This document shows, piece after piece, positions 8,543 through 14,891 of a DNA stretch of 33,339 nt. The translations under genes and the position numbers were made by a program. How positions within the stretch are numbered: the first letter of the stretch is position 1; each line of letters starts with the position of its first letter. Below the pieces are notes generated by a model. It was not told the DNA's origin, searched no databases, and was given only the letters and a program-made list of their open reading frames with translations. The stretch is from Micromonospora sp. CB01531. Its GTDB lineage: Bacteria > Actinomycetota > Actinomycetes > Mycobacteriales > Micromonosporaceae. The stretch covers positions 1-33,339 of the forward strand of contig NZ_LWLS01000123.1 of the NCBI RefSeq assembly GCF_001905095.1. The letters are read 5' to 3'.

Positions 8543-9316
8543 TCAGCGTCGGGTGATCGTCACGTTGCCGCTGCCGGTGCTGACGTCCAGCAGCAGGGCG
8601 GCGCCCGGATCGTCGACCACGCCGAGGTCCCGGTCGCCCGAGCCGGTGCTGGTCCGTACCCGGTACCGGCTGTCCGGCACGGTCAGCTCGACGTCGCCGC
8701 TGGCGGCGTGCACCCGGGCCGACGCCGGCTGGGCCAGCTCGACCGTCACGTTGCCGGAGGACGTCTCGGCGTCCACCCCGGCGGCGAGCCGCTGCGCGGT
8801 GATGTCGCCGGAGGCGGCGCGCAGCCGCACCGCACCGCCCGCGTCGATCACGTCGATGTTCCCCGAGCCGGTCTCGGCGCGGACGTCGCCGGTTGCCCCG
8901 CTGACCGAGACGTTGCCCGAGCCGAGCTTGAACTCCACCGCGCCGACCCGGCTCAGGTCGACGTCCCCGGAGCCGGTCTCGCCGCGTACCGTCACGCCCT
9001 CGGGGGCGGAGATCTCCCAGGAGACGCTGCACCGGGGACCGCATTCGGTGCGCAGCACCAGTTCGTCGCCGTTGATCTCGTATCGGGTGTCCGGCTGCCC
9101 GCCCTGGTAGCGGACCATCCGCTTGATGCGTACCTGCGGGGCGGAGCCGGCGGCGCGGACGGTGACGTCGCCCGAGCCCGGCTCCACGGTGATCCGGGTG
9201 ATCTTCACCGCCTCGGTGTCGTCGTAGTCGAGCCGGCGGAACGAGATGGTGTCACACCCGCAGAGGAGGATCAGGGAGGCCGCCGCGGCGGCGGCGACGG
9301 TCCGGTGCACAGCCAT
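8543..9316 (-). CDS. DUF4097-family lipoprotein with beta-solenoid repeats
   Basis: The predicted 257-residue protein starts with a basic N-terminus, a hydrophobic Ala/Leu stretch and a lipobox-like LCGC, so it is probably exported and lipid-anchored. The body carries at least nine copies of a (G/A/S)SG(D/N)-hydrophobic turn spaced roughly 17-20 residues apart (GSGDVTV, GSGDVDL, GSGNVSV, GSGNIDV, ASGDITA, SSGNVTV and so on), the hallmark of the DUF4097/putative-adhesin right-handed beta-helix. Two cysteines in ECGPRCS could form a disulfide. The open frame extends upstream, but the ATG at 9314-9316 is preferred because a -10 hexamer ends 7 nt before it. Function unknown; a cell-surface role is inferred. 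Confidence 0.85.
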   Translation of the reverse strand: MAVHRTVAAAAAASLILLCGCDTISFRRLDYDDTEAVKITRITVEPGSGDVTVRAAGSAPQVRIKRMVRYQGGQPDTRYEINGDELVLRTECGPRCSVSWEISAPEGVTVRGETGSGDVDLSRVGAVEFKLGSGNVSVSGATGDVRAETGSGNIDVIDAGGAVRLRAASGDITAQRLAAGVDAETSSGNVTVELAQPASARVHAASGDVELTVPDSRYRVRTSTGSGDRDLGVVDDPGAALLLDVSTGSGNVTITRR

Positions 9317-9323
9317 GGTCAGC

Positions 9324-9329
9324 ACGCTA
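9324..9329 (-). promoter_or_regulatory. -10 element (TAGCGT), leaderless promoter of the DUF4097 lipoprotein
   Basis: On the minus strand TAGCGT is followed by 7 nt and then the ATG, with no Shine-Dalgarno. Confidence 0.6.
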
Positions 9330-9418
9330 CGGGTGACCTCCGGGACGGCACATCCGGGTTCGACCGCCGATCCACCCCGAACCGACCCTGAGATCGCACC
9401 CCGAGGGAGAATGACCCG

Positions 9419-10294
9419 ATGGCCGGGTACCGCCGACAGCTCTACCGCGACGACGCAGTGGTGCTGCGCGTGCAGAAGCTGGGCGAGTCCGACCGGATCA
9501 TCACCCTGCTCACCCGCCGGCACGGCCGGCTGCGCGCGGTGGCCCGGGGCGTCCGGCGCACCAGCAGCCGGTTCGGCGCCCGGCTGGAGCCGTTCGGGCA
9601 CGTGGACCTCCAGCTCGCCGGCGACCCCACGGGCAACCTGGGCAGCTCGCTGCACACCATCAGCCAGGTCGAGGGGATCGACCTCTACGGCAAACGGTTC
9701 CTCGGCGACTACCCGCGCTACACGGCGGCCAGCGCGATCGCCGAGACCGCGGAACGGCTCACCCCGGTCGAGCGGGAGCCGTCGCTGCGGTTGTTCCAGC
9801 TCACCCTCGGCGCGCTGCGCTCACTGGCCGGTGGCGAGCACGCCATCACCCTGGTGCTGGATGCCTACCTGCTGCGCGGGATGGCGTTCGCCGGCTGGGC
9901 GCCGGCGCTGGTCGCCTGCGCGGTCTGCGGCACCCCGGGGCGGCACCGGGCGTTCTCCGTACCGGCTGGGGGAGTGGTCTGCCCGGACTGCCGGCCGCCC
10001 GGCGCCGCCCACCCCGCCCCGGCCACCATCGCGCTGATGTCCGCGCTGACCACCGGCGACTGGGCGTACGCCGACGCCACCGAGCCCGGCGTACGCCGGG
10101 AGTGCAGTGGCCTGGTCGCGGCGCACCTCCAGTGGCATCTGGAGCGCGCGCTACGCTCGCTGCCGCTGGTCGACCGGGGTGGCCCGGCTTCCGGCACGGT
10201 CCCACCGCCGAGCGGCACGGGGCCGGGCGCGGTCCTGCCGGGCAGCGGCGTCGGGCCCGCCGCCGCTGGTGTGAACAGGGAGAAGACCGAGTGA
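9419..10294 (+). CDS. recO: DNA repair protein RecO
   Basis: The 291-residue protein has the N-terminal OB-fold opening YRDDAVVLRVQKLGESDRIITLLTR, the helical middle region, and a four-cysteine zinc site (CAVCG near 167-171 and CPDC near 187-190). RecO loads RecA onto SSB-coated DNA in the RecFOR pathway. About 40 residues of Gly/Pro-rich sequence at the C-terminus are probably disordered. The ATG at 9419 follows a GAGGGAG ribosome site; an out-of-frame ATG lies 8 nt upstream. It overlaps the uppS start as GTGA, so the two are co-transcribed. Confidence 0.94.
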   Translation: MAGYRRQLYRDDAVVLRVQKLGESDRIITLLTRRHGRLRAVARGVRRTSSRFGARLEPFGHVDLQLAGDPTGNLGSSLHTISQVEGIDLYGKRFLGDYPRYTAASAIAETAERLTPVEREPSLRLFQLTLGALRSLAGGEHAITLVLDAYLLRGMAFAGWAPALVACAVCGTPGRHRAFSVPAGGVVCPDCRPPGAAHPAPATIALMSALTTGDWAYADATEPGVRRECSGLVAAHLQWHLERALRSLPLVDRGGPASGTVPPPSGTGPGAVLPGSGVGPAAAGVNREKTE

Positions 10295-11103
10295 TCCGAT
10301 CGATGAGGGCCGTCCGGCGCGAGCCGGTGCCACCGACTCCGCACCCGTCCGGGGCCCGGCCGCCGGCGCTGCCGGCGGAGGCCCTGCCGAAGCACGTCGC
10401 CATCGTCATGGACGGCAACGGCCGCTGGGCCAAGGAGCGCGGACTGCCCCGGACCAAGGGTCACGAGCAGGGGGAATACAGCCTCTTCGACACCATCGAG
10501 GGCGCGATCGAGCTGGGCATCCCCTACCTGTCGGCGTACGCGTTCTCCACCGAGAACTGGCGGCGCTCGCCGGACGAGGTCCGCTTCCTGATGGGCTTCA
10601 ACCGGGACGTCATCCGCCGCCGCCGGGACCAGCTCGTCGACCTGGGCGTCCGGGTGGTCTGGTCGGGCCGGGCCGGGCGGCTCTGGAAGAGCGTCATTTC
10701 CGAGCTGCAGGCCGCCGAGGAGATGTCCCGGGGCAACTCGACGCTGACCCTGCAGTTCTGTGTCAACTACGGCGGCCAGGCGGAGATCGCCGACGCCGCC
10801 GCCGCGATCGCCCGGGACGTGGCCGCCGGCCGGCTCGACCCGGGCAAGGTCAACGAGAAGACCGTCGCGAAGTACCTCTACCACCCGGAAGTCCCCGAGG
10901 TGGACCTCTTCCTGCGCCCCTCCGGGGAGCAGCGCACCTCCAACTTCCTGCTCTGGCAGAGCGCGTACGCCGAGCTGGTGTTCCTGGACACCCTCTGGCC
11001 GGACTTCGACCGGCGCCACCTCTGGTACGCGTGCGAGCTCTACGCGCAGCGGGACCGCCGGTTCGGCGGCGCCCTGCCCAACCCGGTCGCCCCCGCAGTC
11101 TGA
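10291..11103 (+). CDS. uppS: Polyprenyl (undecaprenyl/decaprenyl) diphosphate synthase, cis-prenyltransferase
   Basis: This 270-residue protein shows the cis-prenyltransferase signatures MDGNGRWAKERG (catalytic Asp at residue 41), FSTENWRRSPDEV, and the C-terminal DLFLRPSGEQRTSNFLLWQSAYAEL. It makes the C50/C55 lipid carrier for peptidoglycan and cell-wall glycans from FPP and IPP; chain length cannot be read by eye. The GTG at 10291 is chosen because AGGGAG lies 7-8 nt upstream and because it overlaps the recO stop. The order recO-uppS matches mycobacteria. Confidence 0.95.
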   Translation: MIRSMRAVRREPVPPTPHPSGARPPALPAEALPKHVAIVMDGNGRWAKERGLPRTKGHEQGEYSLFDTIEGAIELGIPYLSAYAFSTENWRRSPDEVRFLMGFNRDVIRRRRDQLVDLGVRVVWSGRAGRLWKSVISELQAAEEMSRGNSTLTLQFCVNYGGQAEIADAAAAIARDVAAGRLDPGKVNEKTVAKYLYHPEVPEVDLFLRPSGEQRTSNFLLWQSAYAELVFLDTLWPDFDRRHLWYACELYAQRDRRFGGALPNPVAPAV

Positions 11104-11171
11104 GCTCACGCTTACCGCCACGACCGACGGGGTACCAACCGGACAGCAGCCGATCGCGGAGGTGAACCAAC

Positions 11172-11357
11172 ATGGCGCAGAAGCGGATCGCCCAGTGGGC
11201 ACTCATGGCGGTCGCCGTGCCGCTGGCGGCGGCCGGTGCACGCCGGCTCAGCCACTCCCTGGAGGCCCGTCGCGGCCCGACCGGAGTGAGTCGACTCCTC
11301 ACCAGGGGCGCCGACCTGCTGCGGCCGCAGAAGGCGCGGCGTCGCCGGTTCTGGTGA
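11172..11357 (+). CDS. Small basic hypothetical protein, 61 residues
   Basis: A strong GGAGGTG ribosome site 7 nt before the ATG supports this short gene. It has a modest hydrophobic segment (WALMAVAVPLAAAGA) after residue 8, then a strongly basic half ending KARRRRFW. It may be a small membrane-associated protein. It begins 68 bp after uppS and is closed by a hairpin, so it probably belongs to the recO-uppS transcript. No family recognised. Confidence 0.7.
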   Translation: MAQKRIAQWALMAVAVPLAAAGARRLSHSLEARRGPTGVSRLLTRGADLLRPQKARRRRFW

Positions 11358-11363
11358 CGACCG

Positions 11364-11404
11364 GCGTCGACGCCGTCCCCCTGTGGGGGCGGTGTCGACG
11401 CGTT
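11364..11404 (+). terminator. Hairpin terminator after the recO-uppS unit
   Basis: GCGTCGAC (11364-11371) pairs with GTCGACGC (11394-11401) and the stem continues inward with a G-U pair and CCG/CGG toward a C/G-rich tip. A short TTT follows at 11403-11405. Confidence 0.6.
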
Positions 11405-11431
11405 TCCGGTGGGCGGCGCGGCCTCGGCGCA

Positions 11432-11437
11432 TACGAT
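11432..11437 (+). promoter_or_regulatory. Candidate -10 (TACGAT) for the 76-residue protein gene
   Basis: TACGAT would start transcription near 11444, leaving about 41 nt of leader that ends in a G-rich stretch before the ATG at 11485. Confidence 0.4.
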
Positions 11438-11484
11438 CGGCGCGAGGGCGCGCCGCCCGGTCGCGTCCGGCCACGGGGGTGGGC

Positions 11485-11715
11485 ATGCGGGATCTCCGGT
11501 ACGAGATGACGGCCGCGCTGGCCGGCGCGGGTCTGGTTGACGCCGCGCACCGGGAACGGGTCGCGGACCTCTGCGCCGGTGTTGCCGAGCGGTACTGCGC
11601 CGAGCTCGGGCACACGCCGGCCGTCCGCTCCGGCGAGATCGCCGAGCTGGCACAGGGCGAACCGGCCGCGGACTGGGCACCCACCCCTGCCGACGCCGCC
11701 GAACGGGCCTGGTGA
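11485..11715 (+). CDS. Hypothetical protein, 76 residues
   Basis: The ATG at 11485 follows a G-rich ribosome-binding stretch. The protein is acidic-to-neutral, predicted helical in the first 55 residues (RDLRYEMTAALAGAGLVDAAH, RVADLCAGVAERYCAEL) and has an Ala/Pro-rich end. It has no signal, membrane segment or motif I recognise. It is convergent with gnd, with an 81-bp gap holding a 12-bp palindrome (GCGGCATGCCGC). Support is codon bias plus start context only. Confidence 0.55.
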   Translation: MRDLRYEMTAALAGAGLVDAAHRERVADLCAGVAERYCAELGHTPAVRSGEIAELAQGEPAADWAPTPADAAERAW

Positions 11716-11796
11716 GCGGCGCCACGGGAGGCGGCATGCCGCGGCGTCTCGGGCGACGAACGCCACCTGCGGCACATCGAGTGGATCAGGCTGCGC

Positions 11797-13251
11797 TCAG
11801 GCCTCCACTTCGGAGCGGTTACCGGCCCACAGGGTGTGGAACGTGCCGTCCCGGTCCACCCGGTGGTAGGTGTGCGCCCCGAAGTTGTCCCGCAGCCCCT
11901 GGATCAGCGCCGCCGGCAGCCGTTCCGCGCGCAGGCCGTCGAACCAGGCCAGCGACGACGAGAAGGCCGGGGTCGGCACGCCCGCCCGGGCCGCGTCGGC
12001 CACCACCCGCCGCCAGGCCGGGATCCCGGCGCTGACCCGGTCGGCGAACCACGGCGCCACCAGCAGCGTCGGCAGCTCCGGCTGCCCGTCGTACGCCTCC
12101 CGGATCCGGTCTAGGAAGCGGGCCCGGATGATGCAGCCGCCCCGCCAGATGGTCGCGGTGCCGCCCAGGTCGATGCCCCAGTCGTACTCCCGGCTGCCGG
12201 CCCGGATGTGGTCGAATCCCTGCGCGTACGCGACGATCTTGCTGGCCAGCAGCGCCCGCCGGACGTCCTCGACGAAGGTCTCCCCGTCGTCGACCGACCA
12301 CTTCGCGCCCGCGTCGGGGAAGGCCCGGCGGGCGGCGGCCCGCTGGTCGGCGTGGCCGGACAGCGACCGGGCGAAGGTGGCCTCGGCGATGCCGGTGATC
12401 GGGACGCCGAGGTCGAGCGCGCTCTGCACGGTCCACCGCCCGGTGCCCTTCTGCTCGGCCTGGTCGAGCACCACGTCGACGAAGGCCCGGCCGGTCGCCG
12501 CGTCGGTGTGCGCCAGCACGTCGGCGGTGATCTCGATGAGGAACGACTCCAGCTCGCCCGTGTTCCACTCGCGGAAGATCTCCGCGATCTCCGCCGGGCT
12601 CGCCGACAGGCCCGCCCGCAACAGGTCGTACGCCTCGGCGATGAGCTGCATGTCGGCGTACTCGATGCCGTTGTGGACCATCTTGACGAAGTGGCCGGCG
12701 CCGTCCGGGCCGATGTGCCGGCAGCACGGGATGCCGTCCACGTGCGCGGCGATCTTCTCGAAGATCGGGCCGAGCTTCCGGTAGGACTCGGCCGAGCCGC
12801 CCGGCATGATGCTCGGGCCGTGCAGTGCGCCCTCCTCGCCGCCGGAGACGCCGGTGCCGACGAAGTGCAGCCCGTGACCGCGCAGCGCCTCCTCCCGCCG
12901 GCGGGTGTCGGCGAAGTGGGCGTTGCCGCAGTCGACGACGATGTCCCCCGCCTCGAGCAGGGGAACCAGCTCGTCGATCACCGCGTCGGTCGGCGCGCCC
13001 GCCTTCACCATGACGATTACCGCGCGTGGGCGTTCCAGCGAGGCGACGAAGTCGGCCAGCGACTCCGCCGGCACGAACCGGCCCTCGTCGCCGTGCTCGG
13101 CGACCAGGCTGCGGGTGCGCTGCGGCGAGCGGTTGTGCAGCGCCACGGTGAAGCCGTTGCGGGCCAGGTTCCGGGCCAGGTTACGGCCCATCACCGCCAG
13201 GCCGGTCACGCCGATCTGCGCCGTCGCCTGCTCTGCCACGCGTACCGCCAC
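11797..13251 (-). CDS. gnd: 6-phosphogluconate dehydrogenase, decarboxylating (NADP+)
   Basis: The 484-residue protein has the Rossmann motif GLAVMGRNLA, GNAHFADT, the substrate-binding GVSGGEEGALHGPSIMPGG, the catalytic-loop HNGIEYADMQLIAEAYDLL and the family signature DQAEQKGTGRWT. The C-terminal helix and tail (NFGAHTYHRVDRDGTFHTLWAG) are complete, so this is the long homodimeric form. It oxidatively decarboxylates 6-phosphogluconate to ribulose 5-phosphate in the pentose phosphate pathway. The GTG at 13251 is used; a second in-frame GTG at 13239 has better spacing to the upstream GAGAGG. It stands alone, transcribed from its own promoter. Confidence 0.96.
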   Translation of the reverse strand: MAVRVAEQATAQIGVTGLAVMGRNLARNLARNGFTVALHNRSPQRTRSLVAEHGDEGRFVPAESLADFVASLERPRAVIVMVKAGAPTDAVIDELVPLLEAGDIVVDCGNAHFADTRRREEALRGHGLHFVGTGVSGGEEGALHGPSIMPGGSAESYRKLGPIFEKIAAHVDGIPCCRHIGPDGAGHFVKMVHNGIEYADMQLIAEAYDLLRAGLSASPAEIAEIFREWNTGELESFLIEITADVLAHTDAATGRAFVDVVLDQAEQKGTGRWTVQSALDLGVPITGIAEATFARSLSGHADQRAAARRAFPDAGAKWSVDDGETFVEDVRRALLASKIVAYAQGFDHIRAGSREYDWGIDLGGTATIWRGGCIIRARFLDRIREAYDGQPELPTLLVAPWFADRVSAGIPAWRRVVADAARAGVPTPAFSSSLAWFDGLRAERLPAALIQGLRDNFGAHTYHRVDRDGTFHTLWAGNRSEVEA

Positions 13252-13276
13252 CTCTCGTCGGGTTGCCCGTCCTGCG

Positions 13277-13282
13277 ACGGTA
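13277..13282 (-). promoter_or_regulatory. Candidate -10 (TACCGT) of gnd
   Basis: On the minus strand the context GATACCGT would start transcription near 13270, giving a leader of about 20-30 nt containing GAGAGG. Confidence 0.5.
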
Positions 13283-13351
13283 TCGCGGTCGATGCGAGCG
13301 CGGGCGGGGACGCCCGACGGCGGGTGAGGGCCCGGTCGCGGTCCGTCCTCA

Positions 13352-13369
13352 GCCCGCCGCGAGGCGGGC
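13352..13369. other. GNRA-capped 7-bp hairpin in the gnd/leader intergenic region
   Basis: GCCCGCC and GGCGGGC flank a GCGA tetraloop. It lies between the divergent gnd promoter and the leader promoter at 13455; the rest of this gap of about 200 bp shows nothing else. It may insulate the two promoters or bind a regulator. Confidence 0.4.
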
Positions 13370-13454
13370 CTGCACGGGGGCGACCTTCGCGGTCATCGCG
13401 TCGGTGACGCCGACCGTGGCAGTAAATCGGGTGCGCGGTGCGGCGGCGGTGGGT

Positions 13455-13460
13455 TAACCT
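13455..13460 (+). promoter_or_regulatory. -10 element (TAACCT) placing the transcript start on a mini-ORF
   Basis: TAACCT ends 6 nt before ATG 13467, the same geometry as the other leaderless promoters in the window. Confidence 0.55.
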
Positions 13461-13466
13461 GCCGTC

Positions 13467-13478
13467 ATGCGTAACTGA
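13467..13478 (+). CDS. Leaderless three-codon mini-ORF (Met-Arg-Asn-stop)
   Basis: ATG CGT AAC TGA begins exactly where the transcript is predicted to start and is followed by about 170 nt of leader before the next gene. It is too short to encode a functional protein, so it would act as a translated leader that loads and releases a ribosome at the mRNA 5' end. Translation is inferred from promoter geometry alone. Confidence 0.4.
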   Translation: MRN

Positions 13479-13644
13479 CGCCCTTCTTCCGAGCCCTGGT
13501 CCGCCGCCGTTCGCGCCGCGGATCCCTCCCGCTCCGGGCGTCCGCATCCGCACCGCCGTTGTCGCGGTGGCTTTCCTGTCGGACCTGCCGGGGCTTGCCC
13601 GCTCGCCGCGCCCACCCGGCGCCCCGACAGTCAGGAGGCAGCGT
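13479..13644 (+). promoter_or_regulatory. Structured 5' leader, candidate cis-regulatory RNA
   Basis: Between the mini-ORF and the 80-residue protein gene lie two strong hairpins. One is CACCGC/GCGGTG (13551-13556 with 13564-13569). The other is CTGTCGG/CCGACAG (13576-13582 with 13624-13630) enclosing GCCGGG/CCCGGC (13587-13592 with 13615-13620). The outer stem ends one base before the AGGAGG ribosome site, so its folding could affect translation. It does not match a riboswitch class I can recognise by eye. Confidence 0.4.
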
Positions 13645-13887
13645 ATGCCCGCCAAGCGCAGTCCGAAGAAATCCCGTCAGCCCGCGTCCACGCCGTCCCT
13701 GGTGGACGTGACCCCACCGGACCTCGACGCGCTGGCGGTGGCGCCCCCGGCACCGGTGACCCTGCCGGGCCGGGCCGACACCCCGCCGGCGCCGAAGGCC
13801 GGCCCGCCGGTCGGTCGGGAGTCCCGTCTCGCCGGCCGCAGCCAACGCGCCGGCCAGACCCGGTTCTACGCCTTCCGGCGGAGCTGA
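13645..13887 (+). CDS. Hypothetical Pro-rich basic protein, 80 residues
   Basis: The ATG at 13645 has a perfect AGGAGG 7 nt upstream, strongly supporting translation. The N-terminus is basic (MPAKRSPKKSRQPAS), the middle is Pro/Ala-rich and low in complexity, and the C-terminus is again basic and aromatic (RAGQTRFYAFRRS). This is probably disordered and may bind nucleic acid or ribosomes; that is inference from composition. It is the only gene behind the mini-ORF/structured leader and is followed by a strong terminator, so it forms its own transcription unit. Confidence 0.65.
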   Translation: MPAKRSPKKSRQPASTPSLVDVTPPDLDALAVAPPAPVTLPGRADTPPAPKAGPPVGRESRLAGRSQRAGQTRFYAFRRS

Positions 13888-14000
13888 GGCCCGGCCGGGC
13901 CGCATGTCACGCCACCTCGCCGAGGTTGCGGTGCCCCGGCTGGCCGGATGCCGCGAGTTCGCCGAAGCGGCGGTGACAAGCGGCCCGCACCGGCCGGTCC

Positions 14001-14030
14001 GGGGCGGGGCGGCACGAGCCGCCCCGCCCC
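14001..14030. terminator. Perfect 13-bp bidirectional terminator hairpin
   Basis: GGGGCGGGGCGGC (14001-14013) pairs exactly with GCCGCCCCGCCCC (14018-14030) across an ACGA loop. It lies between convergent genes. No T-run, as is usual here. The remainder of the gap (13888-14000) shows no gene. Confidence 0.65.
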
Positions 14031-14041
14031 ACTCCCGCGGC

Positions 14042-14737
14042 TCAGGCCGCAGCGGTCGCCGGGGTCGCCGTCCCGGCCGGCGCCTCGGCGGCACGCGACC
14101 GCTCGACGCCGCGGGCCAGGCCGACGAAGCCGGCCACCATCAGCACGCTCACCGCCACCTTGACCGGGACGCCGGTGCCGACCAGGTCCAGCACCTGTCC
14201 GGCGGTCAGGACCAGCGGCACCCAGAGCGCCACCAGCCGGGCGCGCCAGGCGCCGAAGGCGAGCACCAGGAGGCCGACCAGCCAGCCGAGCAGCCACACC
14301 GCGAACGAGGCCATCACGAACGGGTCCCCGTCGATGGCGGTGGTCACCGGCCGAGCGGCGCCGGCGTCGACGCCGCCGCCGGCCAGGGCCCCGAAGAAGG
14401 CGTTGTACTGCCACAGGTGGACGGTGGAGAAGTAGAGCCCGAGAAGGCTCGCCGCGCCGCCGACGGTGGCCACTACCGGCTTGCGCCGGCCCAGGGTAGC
14501 GGCCAGCCCGAGCATCGCCGGCAGCAGCAGCAGGTGGGCCAGGGCGAACAGGACGGTCTCCACCCGCCAGGCGCCCAGGTGCCCGGCGGCCACCGTGACG
14601 TTGTCGGCGGTGTCGGCCACGTCGTCAGGGAACATCACCCAGTAGAAGGCGTTCGCGGCGCCGTACATGACGCCGCCGGTGAGCAGCGCGCCCGCCGTGA
14701 GCCGCCGGCTCCGCCGCCGCCCGGTGCTGTCGTCCAT
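14042..14737 (-). CDS. Hypothetical multi-pass membrane protein
   Basis: This 231-residue protein has about six to seven hydrophobic segments (for example TAGALLTGGVMYGAANAFYW, TVLFALAHLLLLPAMLGLAA, FAVWLLGWLVGLLVLAFGAW) and short basic termini, so it is an integral membrane protein. The ATG at 14735-14737 is chosen for the AAGGAG site 6 nt upstream; an in-frame ATG 45 nt upstream lacks one. It is divergent from a sensor kinase, so it may be a target of that two-component system, a guess from position only. Family not recognised. Confidence 0.75.
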   Translation of the reverse strand: MDDSTGRRRSRRLTAGALLTGGVMYGAANAFYWVMFPDDVADTADNVTVAAGHLGAWRVETVLFALAHLLLLPAMLGLAATLGRRKPVVATVGGAASLLGLYFSTVHLWQYNAFFGALAGGGVDAGAARPVTTAIDGDPFVMASFAVWLLGWLVGLLVLAFGAWRARLVALWVPLVLTAGQVLDLVGTGVPVKVAVSVLMVAGFVGLARGVERSRAAEAPAGTATPATAAA

Positions 14738-14827
14738 CAGTGTCTCCTTCCGAAGTCGTGGCAGGGACGCTAGGAGCAGCACCGGGGCCGGGTCGTCGGC
14801 GCGGAAGTTGATCTGGGGGTGGAGCTC

Positions 14828-14872
14828 CGGCCGCCCTCGCTACACCCGTGGGTGGACGCGGAAGGGCGGCCG
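14828..14872. promoter_or_regulatory. 10-bp perfect inverted repeat upstream of the sensor-kinase promoter
   Basis: CGGCCGCCCT (14828-14837) and AGGGCGGCCG (14863-14872) are perfect inverse copies separated by 25 bp, ending 7 bp before the kinase -10. A candidate operator, or an old hairpin in the divergent intergenic region. Confidence 0.45.
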
Positions 14873-14879
14873 TCGTCGC

Positions 14880-14885
14880 TACCCT
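14880..14885 (+). promoter_or_regulatory. -10 element (TACCCT), leaderless promoter of the sensor kinase
   Basis: TACCCT ends 6 nt before the ATG at 14892, and no ribosome site precedes that ATG. Confidence 0.6.
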
Positions 14886-14891
14886 TCCGGC

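Noticed and set aside
13904..14773. Plus-strand open frame of 289 codons over the membrane-protein gene
   Set aside because: It reads through the terminator hairpin and antisense to a gene with a good ribosome site and clear transmembrane segments; no protein features.
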